Source: Combretum micranthum
Lineage: Eukaryota; Streptophyta; Magnoliopsida; Myrtales; Combretaceae
NCBI GenBank assembly: GCA_024138025.1
Contig: JAMXBD010000392.1
Coordinates: 806,001 to 870,000, forward strand
Reading direction: 5' to 3'
Length of the DNA stretch: 64,000 nt
The notes beneath the pieces are model-generated. The model worked only from the letters and a program-made list of their open reading frames with translations. It ran no database searches and had not been told where the DNA came from. Below, in pieces: positions 1 to 10,915 of this stretch (within the stretch, counting starts at the first letter, position 1; the number at the start of each line of letters is the position of its first letter). The translations under genes and the position numbers were made by a program.

Positions 1-1069
1 TTTTTGCATAACAAATGCGCCACTAAAATTTTCATGAGTATCATCTTAATGAGTTATCATCATAACACTAACTTGTGCCATTCCTTGCCTTTTAAGGATA
101 GAAAATAGTATGCCTAAATCTAATAGAAAGATTACAAGTTTAGGTCCTGTTTGATTTAATGAAAATGAGATAATTATTAGAAATGATTTTCCTTGTTATG
201 AAAAACATAAACTCATTAATAGTTTATTTTGCTCATGAGTGTTATTTTTAAGCTTTTATTGGAATTAGTTTAAATTCATTAGAGAAGGAAATAATTGTCA
301 AGCTTGGACTTGTATGTTGGGCCTGCAATATACAACATAGTTTGTCTTATGTCAGGGAGTATTGGGTGTGATCATTCCAATGCTGAAAATCCAAATATGC
401 AGAAGTTAAGAAACGTATGAGATATTAAAAAAAATGACATTACCTATTCTGTGGCACCTAATGAATGTATTTATAGATAGTAACGTGAGTTATGCACGTT
501 GTGAGATAATAGAATAGTAGAGTTTGATGATGGCTACCGAAGACGTAGAAAATAGGTTATTAAAATGTCCTCTAGTAGAATTGATGACAGTTGGGAGGAA
601 TGTGCCAGACTTGCCTAGTCATGTCAGTCGATGGATTAGCCTCCAAAGTCGACGGAGTGAGGAATTAATCATGAGGCTTGGAGCGAGTTGAGATGAGTTG
701 TACGCCAGCCTTCGTAGTTGATCGATGGATTGGGCCAAATCCATATATGAACGTCAAAAGTAAATACAATACTATGAGACCTTCACCTTGTTAGAGTTTA
801 ATAAATTAATTTCTTACTCAAGAATATGAAACCATTAATATTGAATGGTGAATAATTACGTAACTTGATGATTAATAACAATAATTATTATAAAAATAAT
901 AATAAACATTATATATATATATATTTTATTTTATGAGGGGTAGAGACTGGCGATATGGAACTTGATGAATAATGATAATAATAATAAACAACATTAAATT
1001 ATATTTTCTATTTTATAGGGTAGAGATTGGGTCACTGGGACGTACACACCGTATGGGGTTTTGCCAGCC
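1..1069. other. Intergenic, AT-rich, no gene
   Basis: No coding potential or RNA gene was recognised. Positions about 890-953 and 979-1035 are two diverged copies of one segment: AT-rich (AAT)n leader, a run of T/A, then GGGTAGAGA(C/T)TGG. This is an imperfect tandem duplication about 85 bp apart. A short open frame from 972 runs antisense across the tRNA and is not a gene. Confidence 0.6.
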
Positions 1070-1075
1070 AAAAAA
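1070..1075 (-). terminator. Pol III T-run terminator of tRNA-Thr
   Basis: A run of six T on the minus strand begins two bases after the tRNA discriminator base. This is the normal RNA polymerase III stop signal and suggests the tRNA gene is intact. Confidence 0.7.
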
Positions 1076-1076
1076 T

Positions 1077-1148
1077 TGCCCCCATGCAGGATCGAACTAC
1101 AGACCTTCAGTTTACAAGACTGACGCTCTACCACTGAGCTATAGGGGC
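1077..1148 (-). tRNA. tRNA-Thr (anticodon TGT)
   Basis: The reverse complement folds as a full 72-nt cloverleaf. The acceptor stem is GCCCCTA/TGGGGGC with a U-G pair. The D arm is GCTC-AGTGGTA-GAGC. The anticodon arm is TCAGT-CTTGTAA-ACTGA, giving anticodon TGT (reads ACA, threonine). The variable region is AGGTC. The T arm is TGTAG-TTCGATC-CTGCA and the discriminator is A. The internal A and B boxes are intact (AGCTCAGTGGTAGAGC and GGTTCGATCC-like). A CAA lies a few bases upstream of the 5' end and a T6 follows the 3' end. There is no intron and no encoded CCA, as expected for a nuclear plant tRNA. It is head to head with the prefoldin gene, 139 bp before that gene's ATG. Confidence 0.93.
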
Positions 1149-1287
1149 TGCTTGCGCTTAGTTCGGAAAGAAAATTATACTTATTATTTTTATCGGTTTT
1201 TTTTTTTTTTATTTTCCCCTCTTACTGTCAATAAGGGAAGTCCGTTGGAACCAGAAGTCATCGAGGCCGAAGAAGAGGAAAAAGAAG

Positions 1288-1600
1288 ATGGCAAGTTCAA
1301 AAGGAAGCTCGACGATAGCAGCAGAAATGGAGAAACTAAGCATCGATCAACTTAAAGCCATTAAAGAGCAAACCGATCTTGAATTCAATCTCCTCCAAGA
1401 CAGTCTCAACAACATCCGCACCGCCACCACTCGTCTCCACTCCGCTTCCTCCGCTCTCCACGACCTCTCTCTTCGCCCTAAAGGCCAGAAGATGCTCATC
1501 CCTCTCACCGCTTCTCTCTACGTCCCTGGCACTCTTCATGACGCCGATAACGTCCTCGTTGATGTCGGTACCGGTTACTTCATTGAGGTCCTTCACTTCC

Positions 1601-1637
<37 letters not shown>

Positions 1638-4377
1638 CCTCCAGTAGTTATCGATACGGAGATAACAACACGATGCCACACGGTGTTTTTTTTATTATTT
1701 TTAAGCCTTGAGGAGCCAAAGATGGAGCTGTTATGATATACATATTCCAGTTCTGAATTGATTTAGGGTTTTAGTTCATCGAATTGCAATGCGGAAGTTT
1801 CGAACTGCCAGAATCGGAAAATTGATAGAACTGATTGTTGTGGCTATGTGGCATTAGATAGAGGAACTTTTGGTACATTGGTTATAGTTGTAATTTCTGG
1901 TGGTTTACCGTTGTCTTGGTGTTTGGTATAAGAGGTTATTACTAATGTGATTGTTATGGATGTATTTGTATTTGCAGAAGACGATGGCTGAAGGAAAGGA
2001 CTATTGCGAGCGCAAAATCAATTTGTTGAAATCTAATTTTGATCAACTCATGGAGGTATATTATTATACTTTTGTGGTGAACTTCTTTTCTGTGTTAGTG
2101 GATCGAAAATTGTGGAAACTTGCTCTTGCAGTTGTAATTGGATTTTGGGATAAATTGTGGTGCTTGTGGATAATGGATTTCATGCAGTAAGAAGAATAAT
2201 GAAGTTGAAACTAAAATCAAGTTTAAGGTGTGTTTGTTTCATGGAAAGCATTTTCCATACTTTTTGTGACGTTTTTCATAGGACTACAATTATATTGTAG
2301 GTTAATGGTTATAACCAACCACTATCTTCATGTCGTACCACAACCCATCACTAAAAACCACTACTAACCATCACCTTTTGAGATTACCGAATAATGTTTG
2401 ACAATTGTATATAGATAAATTATCGCAAACCTACTCGTGAGAAAAGATATGGCAGACATTAAGGATTTTCAGAAAATATTTCAGTAAAACAAATGCACTC
2501 CTAAACCTTTTGCAATTTTGTGAACACGAAGCTTTTGCAACTTATGGTCAAATAGGTCATCTGTTGCTTGTAGTTGTCAAATCCAGGGGAAAATTATTTA
2601 TCAAAAAATAATAATAATAATAATTCCAGGGAGAAATTCTTCCATGGTTTGTGTTTATGGCCCCCTTTCCCTTTGACATTCATCAGATGACAACAAAATG
2701 TATTGTTATTATGTATCTTCACTGCTTTCTCTCTGTAATCCGATTATTCACATAATTCTTGATATATAGCTTTAAGTGGAGTACAAAAGTGGGCAAGAAA
2801 ATTGCTTTAATATTGATAAAGTTCTATCTGAAAAAACTCTAGCTTCCCTAGTATGGAGATCCATTAAGGAACTGGACCAGCCTAAAAGAAGGCTGGGGAA
2901 AACTAATAAAATGAAATTAGTTTCAGTTCCTAGGAATGCCTAATTGGATGCGTGTCATAATGATTCTGACTAGACTTCTAGGCAAGATAGCTTTTGAATT
3001 GATGACTCAAGGAGCAGAATATTAGTTACATAATACAGCATGGGTAGAGTTTCCTGATTGTGCCAAAGAACCACTAAGAGTTCTAGTTACTTAGATTTCA
3101 GCAGTTCAAGAAGTTCCACTTGTTCCTCATTGAATTATGTCTTCTCGTTTCTTACTCTCATAAAATATGAGTTGGTTTGACTGATGTTCTGCTTCACAAT
3201 CTTCCACTTTGCTGTTTTCTAGTGGAACTCCCAATGCTTCTCCCTTGTGTCTCATTATTTGTTGTAGTGGTCATTGCAAAGTTGTGCCATCTGCAATGGA
3301 TTTTCATTTTGCTTCTTGCTTTGTTCTTTTTAGATGACAACTTCCTGAGTTTATTAATGTTGAGAACCCTGTGTTGTTTGAGATCCCAGTTTTCCTAGTA
3401 TAATTGATCTACTAATTTCCTCTCTTCTCACTTCAGCAAACACCTTAGTAATTGGTGGCAATGGATACCTTCCATTTAGGGGTGGCAATGTCAAATGCAT
3501 TATAATAATGAATGAACTCAAAATGATTAGGAACGCAACTCTAGAGACAATTACACTAACCTATCATGGCATAATACGAAAGACAAATACAACACTAATA
3601 AATATGATTTAATGTAAGCTAATTACTTATGATTTTACGTATGATCTCTTATTGTGTAGAGGAACTATGAAGTGGAGCTAGTTTTATATTAAACAGACTG
3701 TTTTATGCTATTTTGTGAATTAAGTATCTGATCCTGAGCAAGAGTTATAATCAGTCTCTCTCAGGTGTATTCTGGACAGAGAAATGGCTGATTTAAGCCT
3801 TTTATTTTCCTTCTACTGTGATTCTATGTTTTACTACATTATGTTGCTGTACAAGTGGATTGATTGATTATATTTACATTAGTCTTGACATAAACACTTT
3901 GTTCATCTTAAGGTTTACGTTCGGGTTATAGAGTACTGGACACAGAGCTTAATGGCCTATCATAATTTCACTGCATAGTTCATTGCTTATTTTACTAAAT
4001 GTTAAAGCATTTAATTCACCAGCTGGGTCACAGGTGGATGGAATTTCCTTTGTATATTTTGAAAAAACACAGTTTGTGTTTGTTTCTTTATTACTTTTCT
4101 TCTCCTTTCTTTTTCTTCCCCAATTCAATCTTCATGCAGTGCTTTTTTCTTTAACATTCTTCATGTCTTAATAATGTAATTATAGAAATTTGGCTCATGC
4201 TTTTCCAGTTATCATTTTTCTTGTTTTATTTGTGCACACAACTCTTGTGATAGATCTTACCCACAAAAAACCTGTTATGATAGCTTCCAATTGTTGTGAA
4301 CAAACATCTTGTTACAGGTTGCATCTAAAAAGAAAAGCGTTGCAGACGAAGCTGGGCAGTTTTACAGCAAAAAATGA
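1288..4377 (+). CDS. PFD5: Prefoldin subunit 5 (three exons; frameshifted C-terminus)
   Basis: This is an alpha-class subunit of the cytosolic prefoldin (GimC) co-chaperone, which passes unfolded actin and tubulin to the CCT chaperonin. Exons are 1288-1587 (100 codons, ends GYFIE), 1978-2055 (26 codons, starts KTMAEGKDYC) and 4318-4377. Introns begin GT (1588, 2056), end AG (1977, 4317) and are all phase 0. Family features seen: MEKLSIDQLKAIKEQ at the start of the first helix, LQDSLNNIRTAT, and the hairpin region LIPLTASLYVPGTL and DVGTGYFIE. The second helix shows RKINLLKSNFDQLME and ASKKKSVADEAG. After GCT GGG at 4351-4356 the open frame reads QFYSKK and stops at 4375-4377, giving 145 residues. 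The +1 frame continues the usual end (KMKQLSPAT, stop 4398-4400), so one base appears to be missing in the GGG run. The ATG at 1288 is the first in frame and matches family length. Either the protein has an altered C-terminus or this is an assembly error. Confidence 0.9.
1604..1634 (+). repeat. (CT)n microsatellite in PFD5 intron 1
   Basis: About 15 uninterrupted CT units start 15 bases after the intron 1 donor site. Being pyrimidine-rich and close to a splice site, its length could affect splicing, but that is inference. Confidence 0.85.
2056..4317 (+). other. PFD5 intron 2 (2.26 kb), no nested gene
   Basis: The intron is bounded by GAG|GTATAT and TTACAG|GTT. It is T-rich and contains no coding segment I recognise. 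Near 3480 a TTAGGGGTGGCAATG string resembles the end of a plant hAT-like element, but no partner end or TSD was found. The short open frames inside are chance. Confidence 0.6.
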
Positions 4378-4400
4378 AACAGTTGTCTCCTGCGACATGA

Positions 4401-4810
4401 GGGATGCTTTCTTAAAAATTAACCATTTATAGCTTCCAAAGTGTTGTTTGGACAGCATTGAATCTTGACCCCTGTAAGACATGGAGTCCTGTATGGATAG
4501 ATCATCTGCATGTATCCAAGTGGTGCCTTTTGCTATTAAGACATGGAGTCCTGATAGGGATGAAGTTGCAAGGAGCAGGAATTTTGTTTGATTAATGTTG
4601 TCATGAAAACAAACAATATCGGTCACTACTGCATTTGTTAAGAGTAAGGTTTTACTTAATGGTTTGCTTCAACAGATCTTGCATATCATTTTAGCTTGTC
4701 TGTCAAATCTTTTCTAATTTATTTAGAGGAGTCTGCATCCCTCCTGTTAATGTAATTCCCTCCAATTTGTTCTTATCATTGGAATAGAAGGTTGAACAAA
4801 AGAGATCCCT
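4401..4810 (+). other. PFD5 3' flank / probable 3' UTR
   Basis: This T-rich sequence follows both possible PFD5 stop codons and very probably includes the 3' UTR. Two near copies of AAGACATGGAGTCCTG occur at about 4477 and 4538, a local duplication. No polyadenylation site can be fixed by eye. Confidence 0.4.
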
Positions 4811-5003
4811 TGTTGCGACATGGCGGCAAAAGAAGGAAAGAGGGGGATAGGATTTCTCTTGCTTTTGACATAGGAGGCGCTAGTAGGCCTACATGATGGG
4901 CTATTAGCTCAGTGGTAGAGCGTGCCCCTGAGAATTGTCATTGTGCCTGGGCTGTAAAGGCTTTTAGCCACATAGGTAGTTCAATGTTTGATCGTGTCTT
5001 GTC
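4811..5003 (+). other. Plastid-derived insert (NUPT): 16S-trnI spacer and trnI-GAU exon 1
   Basis: The stretch matches the chloroplast rRNA operon between 16S rRNA and trnI-GAU as I know it. There is a spacer end with CGACATGG..GCAAAAGAAGGAAAG and TTTCTCTTGCTTTTGACATAG. Then at 4898 comes GGGCTATTAGCTCAGTGGTA, the 5' half of trnI-GAU, and the start of its group II intron (GTTGTGCCTGGGCTGT-like, then AGCCACAT-GGTAGTTCAATG). Differences from the plastid sequence are mostly C-to-T and G-to-A, as expected for methylated nuclear plastid DNA. Exon 2 is absent, so this cannot make a tRNA. The right limit is approximate; similarity fades after about 4990. Confidence 0.8.
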
Positions 5004-5140
5004 GGTTTTGAAAGCAGTAAAATTTAGGCTGGTTTTCATCCTCAACATTTGCCAAGATTCTTAAAATGGAATGCCCTGAAAAAAATTTAAAGGAAAGAGA
5101 AAATCCATAGTCATAGTGGAAGGATCTATCCGTGAAATTG

Positions 5141-6062
5141 AAAAAAACAATAAGCAAAGCAGGTTTGGGTTGATAATTGGATAGATGGTCGGGTGGGTAA
5201 TTGGATTGATAGTCAGGCAGATAACCAGACGGGTGATGGATTTTAGAATAAACTCTATAGAGCGGGTTTGAATATAGAGAAAAAACCCTATAGGGTTATA
5301 AGGCCATATTAGTATTACCTATAGTGTAGTGGGTTTGGGTTTTGATTCATATGACCTGCTCGAAACCCAATCCAATTGCATCCCTAATTTTGACATCACA
5401 ACTATTCATTTCCCTCTTTAGCTTTGTTCAATCTCTTCATGCAGTTTCAGGTTTACCTGGATTGAAATTTTATAATTTTTTCTTTATTTGTGTCATTATT
5501 ATAAATATATTTATTAGTGAGTCTTCTTGAAAATTCAAAAACAAGTGTTCATACAGGGAATATCAATGATACATAAAACAATATATATACCCATTAAATT
5601 ATTTCATTCACCATTCCCAAACTGAAGGTCTATTCAGCCTTAGTCGGCTTATCCATTACTTCTCAATTTCACAAATTCATAGTCATAGTGGGAATATCAA
5701 CTCAAACCTGCTTTGCTTATTGTTTTTTTTTTCCTCCCCAATAGATTCAATAGACTTAAACCAATAAAATAATAGTCTAATAATATAGCAATTCACCTTC
5801 TCTTGGCTAACTATTTTTAAATTAGCTTGGTTTTATATTTAATAAAGTATTTACATTATAATTTTTTTTTTTTTACTAAGACTAATGGGTTGGGTGGGTA
5901 TCTATCGGGTTTTAGTAATATCCAAGCCTGACCTTAATACTATACAGGTTTTTTACCTATGTCCAAACCCGATCCTATTACCTATAGGGTTCAATCCTAT
6001 AGGGTTTTTATCAGGTTGGAAGAGGCGGAAACCCGTTAAAGGCCGACTCGATTGCATCCCTA
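5141..6062. repeat. Diverged hAT-like fragments with a 35-bp inverted repeat
   Basis: Arms at 5141-5175 (starts AAAAAAACAATAAGCAAAGC) and 5695-5731 (reverse complement, two or three mismatches) enclose about 520 bp. A second short string, CATAGTCATAGTGG, occurs as a direct repeat beside each arm (about 5106 and 5678). Two blocks, 5160-5384 and 5880-6062, are rich in GGGTTTGGGTT-like and CCTATAGGGTT motifs. Both end in ATTGCATCCCTA, which resembles the terminal string of a common plant hAT-type repeat. No 8-bp TSD was established. These are probably two overlapping or nested old elements. Confidence 0.4.
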
Positions 6063-6639
6063 GTTAAAATGTTTTATCCAAAGCATGCACGCGACCTGAT
6101 GGAGAACATGGTCCAAACCCCTTATATGAATCTACTTTGCACATAGAACATAAGCGTATTTGTAGATTGTTGAAACCTTTTTCATTGCAAGAAAAAACAG
6201 TTGAATAAAAGAAATCCAAAAGCAGTAGCATAGGCATAACATTTGCCAAAAGAATAACAACCTATGCAAACTAGCAATTCTTTAGACAAAATGATGGTAA
6301 CTTGGCTATGGCAATACTAATGGGAGTTTGATCACCATTTCTTCACCCTTTGCAGCTTCTTACCCAATGGGTGACATGAAAATTGCATGCAAACTTGTAC
6401 ATCTTATTGGAATACAATTCTAAATGCTAACCGTTTCCAATAGAAATGGAAATGGTAGATGATACAAGAAAATTAAAGGTTGCTCTACTAACTAATTCAG
6501 CTTGAGTAAAAGCTATAGGTTGTGAGAGTAAGAAAGACAATTTGCAGAAACATAATCAAGGAAAAACATGCATTGAGAGAACACAATAAACAACCCATTC
6601 TTATGACCATAATAATCTAATTGATGTTTAGCATAATGG

Positions 6640-7642
6640 CACATCATGTGAGTTATTTGTGAGAATTTTTGTCTGGATCTTGTAATTGTGTGATAAATTT
6701 TGAGTCAGTGTTTTGTATAGAGTATTTTCTCTTAGCTTCTGAAAATATGATTTCTGCAAACCATTCCTCTAAGCCACCTTTGAGCGCACCCAATGGGAAC
6801 CAGTGAATGGCAAACCTATAACTATAATGGATGTATTATCATTTGCAAAATTGGCTATAGTAATCATAACCTTAGGCTCAATAGTTAAAGAAGCATCAAG
6901 TAGAAAAATATGATCGAAATGTCTGGCTTTTATACCTTCATGGTGTAGATGAAAAGCACTCACAAATGTGGAGAAAAGTACATCGAATTTTTTGAGCTTT
7001 TGGAGAGGAGGACATGTGAACAGTCATTTCTATAATGACAAGAAGCAAAGATATCGTCAGGGACTTTAACCATATCACGAAATGCTGCATTAGCTTGAAA
7101 CATCTCAAATTCTGGAATATCCTCCATCAAGCTACTCATTAGATCATCACATGTCCTGTTTTTGGGTGCACTTACAAGAATTGGATAGTCTCCAACAATT
7201 CTATAAATTTCCAACATTGCTTCTCTCAGCAAATCGCCCATTATTGATATTATTTTCATTCTTTCTTGGTCATTTCTTGATAGCATTGAGTATGATGATT
7301 CTAAGGCCCACGTGGGAGGACCCTCAACAAGATATATGGTGGTGAGCCCTTGAGACCTTAAGATGTGACGCAATGCAGATTGTTGGTCCAAACCAAGCAT
7401 GTAAAATGAATGACTGGAAGGTGATCTTGGTGAATAATTGCATCTGTAAGAGTAACTAGGGAATAAGAAGTTCTCAAACGAAGGATGTAGTGTAGCTTCA
7501 AGCGCTTGGTGAGCCCTTTTCAAGCAAACTCTCTTGAATGAAAACCTTATGTCATATCTGGATTTTGAATTATGCTGTGCATAAAGCTATCTACAAACTC
7601 AACAAAGACTTGTGTACTCCTTTGCAGCTAGTGTATGATTCC
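6640..7642 (-). pseudogene. SDE3-like RNA helicase relic, exon 3
   Basis: This is the helicase-like core exon of an SDE3/MOV10-type superfamily-1 relative. SDE3 itself acts in RNA silencing. The acceptor is ..AAAGCAG|GGAATC (AG at 7643-7644). In order the reading shows GIIH, a stop, VFVEFVDS, RFSFKRVCLKRAHQALEA, LGLDQQSALRHILRSQGL and YLVEGPP. Then come FQANAAFRD and, after a frameshift near 7020, CPPLQKLKKFDVLFSTF, GHF-type RHFDHIFLLDAS and WVRSKVA. Next is a TAG, then RNGLQKSYFQKLRE. The Walker A GKT and the DEAG box are not present (VEGPP.. and DAS instead). In-frame stops and at least two frameshifts show it is not translated. The 3' limit is approximate. Confidence 0.65.
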
Positions 7643-9782
7643 CTGCTTTGCATTCACACAATTTAGAAAAATTTTGTTATGCAACATATTTCAAATCAAA
7701 TAATAAATAAATAAATAAATAGAGAAACATATAAATTTTTCACGAAAATAATTATTACAAAAAACACATCAATGATATTCAAGCAGAGAGACGAAACATG
7801 GAGTTCCTTCTAAAGACTAGGAAATTTAATAGTGATGACAAGATAAATTCATTAGCTTAATGAGTTATGACATTTTTTCTCTACTCTTATTTTTAGTGTT
7901 AATCTCAAGCCTATGATACTGTCATATCAGATTGAGACAAGGTCCTTATATTTTAGAATGGTCATGATAGCATGATTAGCAGTGTTGAGACTTCCAATAT
8001 AATTTTGGTATTGTAATAATTGATCGATAGTAGCATCCTAAATATAATTGACCACTTTCCTCTGATGCTTGAAACATTTAAGTAGTAGTGGGCAGCCCGC
8101 ATAGAAGTTTCCTGTCCTTTTCCCTTTTTAAAGGCTCTAATCTCTGGTGATGTTAAATCCAACACCACAGCTGATTTCTTATGACCACTTAAGCTAGTAG
8201 CTCTTTGTAAGCTATTGTTCTTATGTACTTATGCTCACAAGGTATTGATTAAGCCTCATCACAAGGATGGGGTGGTGGCGTCAAATGATGAAGCACAACC
8301 AATACATTTATAGAGTAATGCTACAAATCATACTGTCCTATTAATGTGGAGGTAGTTATAGAAGATGCAGCTTCTATCAAATTTGCCTCCCTTGTCTATG
8401 AGCATATGCTTTTAGAAGTGCTTTCCTTGACAAAAACCTATTTTAACAAGAGTATAATGGTGAATGAGAGCTACTTTTGAAGAAAGAAACAATAGATTAT
8501 CTTCGGGATCCTTCTTGTTTCATGAAGAAAAAAAAGACAAGAAGCTGACTGTTTACTCAAACTATTTTCAACTTTACTATTGCTCAAGGAGGAAGCTGTG
8601 ATGCAACCTGTAGGATCTAACCAACTGGATATGGAATTGAAGCTTTCGCATGATATGGGAAGGTGGATTCAAATCTAGATCTTTCTGTAATATGGTGAAA
8701 CTATGGTAAGAGAGCTATAAACAAAAATTTCAAGAACATGAAGCTTGTTTACTAATTGATCCGTATCATTTCAGCAATTATGGTATTCGATCTTCTTAAC
8801 ATATTGACATAATGCCTTTCCTTTCTTTCCTTGCCCTTGTTTCTCTTGATTTTCGATGGTGGTACTTTTCCTTTGATAAAACTTCATGAGAGCTTGTGAG
8901 CGCACAGTTCCATGCAGACACTAAACCATGCTAATAATCCTTGACAAATTATCCACAACTTGGATTTTTAAGTTGGCAACTACAAATAACAGAAGGCATC
9001 TAATGTACAATATAAAGATTAAAGTACAATTCCTTCTAGCCAGGTGCCTATTAGTGGAACCTTGCTCAGTATGTTTGATAGTTAACAGAAGATCTTCGTT
9101 TTCATTTCGAAAATAATGAAATGCTAACCTGGCCTCTTCAAATTTTTATATATTAAGATTAGTACCATAACTATCTAATCTAAGAGCTTCATATTTATTA
9201 CTTGATATTTTTTCTCGTGCCAAGACACCTATATCATAGATTTGTAGCTTGTTACATATATAATTCATTTGAAGCCCCTCAAAGTGACTCAACAATCCCC
9301 TTCATTTGTAGGACTACAAGTGAAACTAAGTAGATAATTAATTCTATAGGGGTAAAACGACTGCACAAAAATTCAAACCAAGACATTTTACTTTGATACC
9401 TCATTAATCTTAGCATCACAACCATGTAATTCAAAGGTTTTATATTTATAACTCAACAAACTCCTTTCTATTTGGAATCACTAGCATTGTATCATGTCAA
9501 ATGTTTGTCAAAATAAGATATTAATAGGTATGAGATAGACATATATAAATAAGATGCAAATTAATTAATTAAGACAAGACAAAAACAAAATATAGCTAAA
9601 ACATAGATAAAAGTAAGACAACTCGAAAATTATTCTAAAAGCCACAAAACACCCCATAAATAATTTAAAAATAAGGCACAAATAAGACATGGACATAAAG
9701 ATAGAAAAAATAAAATTGAATAATTTCTACCAGCAGATAAGAGTGAAAATTATAGAACAAAAAAAAAAAAAAAAAAACCAAC
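7643..9782 (-). other. Intron 2 of the SDE3-like relic
   Basis: The stretch lies between exon 2 (donor CAG|GTTGG at 9783/9782) and exon 3 (acceptor at 7643). No further exon or clear mobile element was recognised. It contains an (AATA)n tract at about 7700-7722 and an A19-type run near 9760. Short open frames, such as 8168-7962 on the minus strand, match nothing I know. Confidence 0.5.
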
Positions 9783-10002
9783 CTGAAACTTCTTATCTTG
9801 GTTGTTAACAGGCTTTGCGAAAACAAAATCCCTGGACAATAAAAAAAAGATGTTTCTCAGGCACAGAGTCAATCTAAATGGCCACAAAAACTCTATTGTC
9901 CTTCACTTCTTTTGCATTGCTGCGTCTATCCTTACTTTGCTTCAAAATTGATGCTTCATGCAATCGCAAAGGAACATCCTTCAATTTGAATTTGCTCTAT
10001 TT
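9783..10002 (-). pseudogene. SDE3-like RNA helicase relic, exon 2
   Basis: The minus-strand reading gives K, stop, SKFKLKDVPLRLHEASILKQ, then RVFVAI, a stop, IDSVPE, and after a frameshift in a T8 run LSRDFVFAKPV, ending KKFQ. The donor is CAG|GTTGG. This segment joins FYIE of exon 1 to GIIH of exon 3 in the correct phase, which is good evidence that the three exons were one gene. The first stop (AAA TAG) is a TGG-to-TAG change. The second replaces GAG of the family motif FEIDSVPE. The copia element begins at 10018, only 14 bases upstream of the splice acceptor. Confidence 0.65.
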
Positions 10003-10017
10003 CTTGTTCCAAAACAC

Positions 10018-10436
10018 AGTAAACTCAATTCTCTTAAGGATTCAATACCATTAATATTAAATCATCATCATTCCTATATGGATCTTGAATATAATAACAA
10101 TTATATGGATATAGCAAGAAAATAAAATTTACATACCTTGAGTGGAATATGACATGATAGAGATCCTTTTTGTTTTTAATCTTCGATAAAACTGATTTCT
10201 CTCCCTTAACCTTCCTTTTCGTAGTAGACGACTTGATGGATAAAAATTATATGCTTACGATTTTAGGTAGAGAGAGGACCAGTTTATATACATATATAAA
10301 ATTGAATCTGGTAGTTCATCAAGTACCTATCTTAACGGTTAAGATTTGATATATTATTAAATATAACAAACCCTAGACCAAATTTAATATAGGCTAATTT
10401 AAATATGGACCAGGACATCGGTCATATTTCTTACAT
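10018..10436 (-). repeat. Copia 3' LTR
   Basis: Reads TGTAAGAAATATG at its 5' edge on the minus strand and ends ..GAGTTTACT at 10018, where CA would be expected. It aligns along its length with 15493-15894. Confidence 0.9.
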
Positions 10437-10449
10437 TCTCCCGCTTGGC
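10437..10449 (-). other. Copia polypurine tract
   Basis: The minus strand reads CCAAGCGGGAGAA directly before the 3' LTR. This is the expected plus-strand primer site for reverse transcription. Confidence 0.75.
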
Positions 10450-10915
10450 CGAATGTTCTATCATTACATTTAATAGTATCACATAAGGCTAGCAAAAGTC
10501 AAATCTTTAAAACCATCAATCATTATAAGCACTTTTACACAACAAACTGCGTAATGAGGATTATGGCAGTCATACGCTATATAGTCGCTTACTCTCTTCC
10601 ATATATCACTACATCAAGGATTTATTATGTTAGGTTCATAAGTTGTATATAAATAAGGTACAGTCCACATACTTGTCATCAAGACACTTAATTTCTTATT
10701 CAAACAATAAAGTATGCACAAATATAATGAATAAGATGACTTAAAATATCATAAACATATTATTATTGAGCTCTAGAGTGTTATAACATCATCATCAAAC
10801 ATCAATACAACAAGACCCATTCTATGTACATGTTCTCTAAAAGTCTTTGGCTATGATCCCTTAGTTAAAGGATTGCAATCGTAAGATCCGTTCTAATATG
10901 TTCAACACACACCCT

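Noticed and set aside
972..1355. 127-codon plus-strand open frame
   Set aside because: It reads through the tRNA-Thr antisense strand and into PFD5 exon 1 in the wrong frame; no protein-like composition.
4898..4975. Functional tRNA-Ile gene
   Set aside because: Only the 5' half of plastid trnI-GAU and the start of its intron are present. Exon 2 is missing, so it is a plastid-DNA relic.
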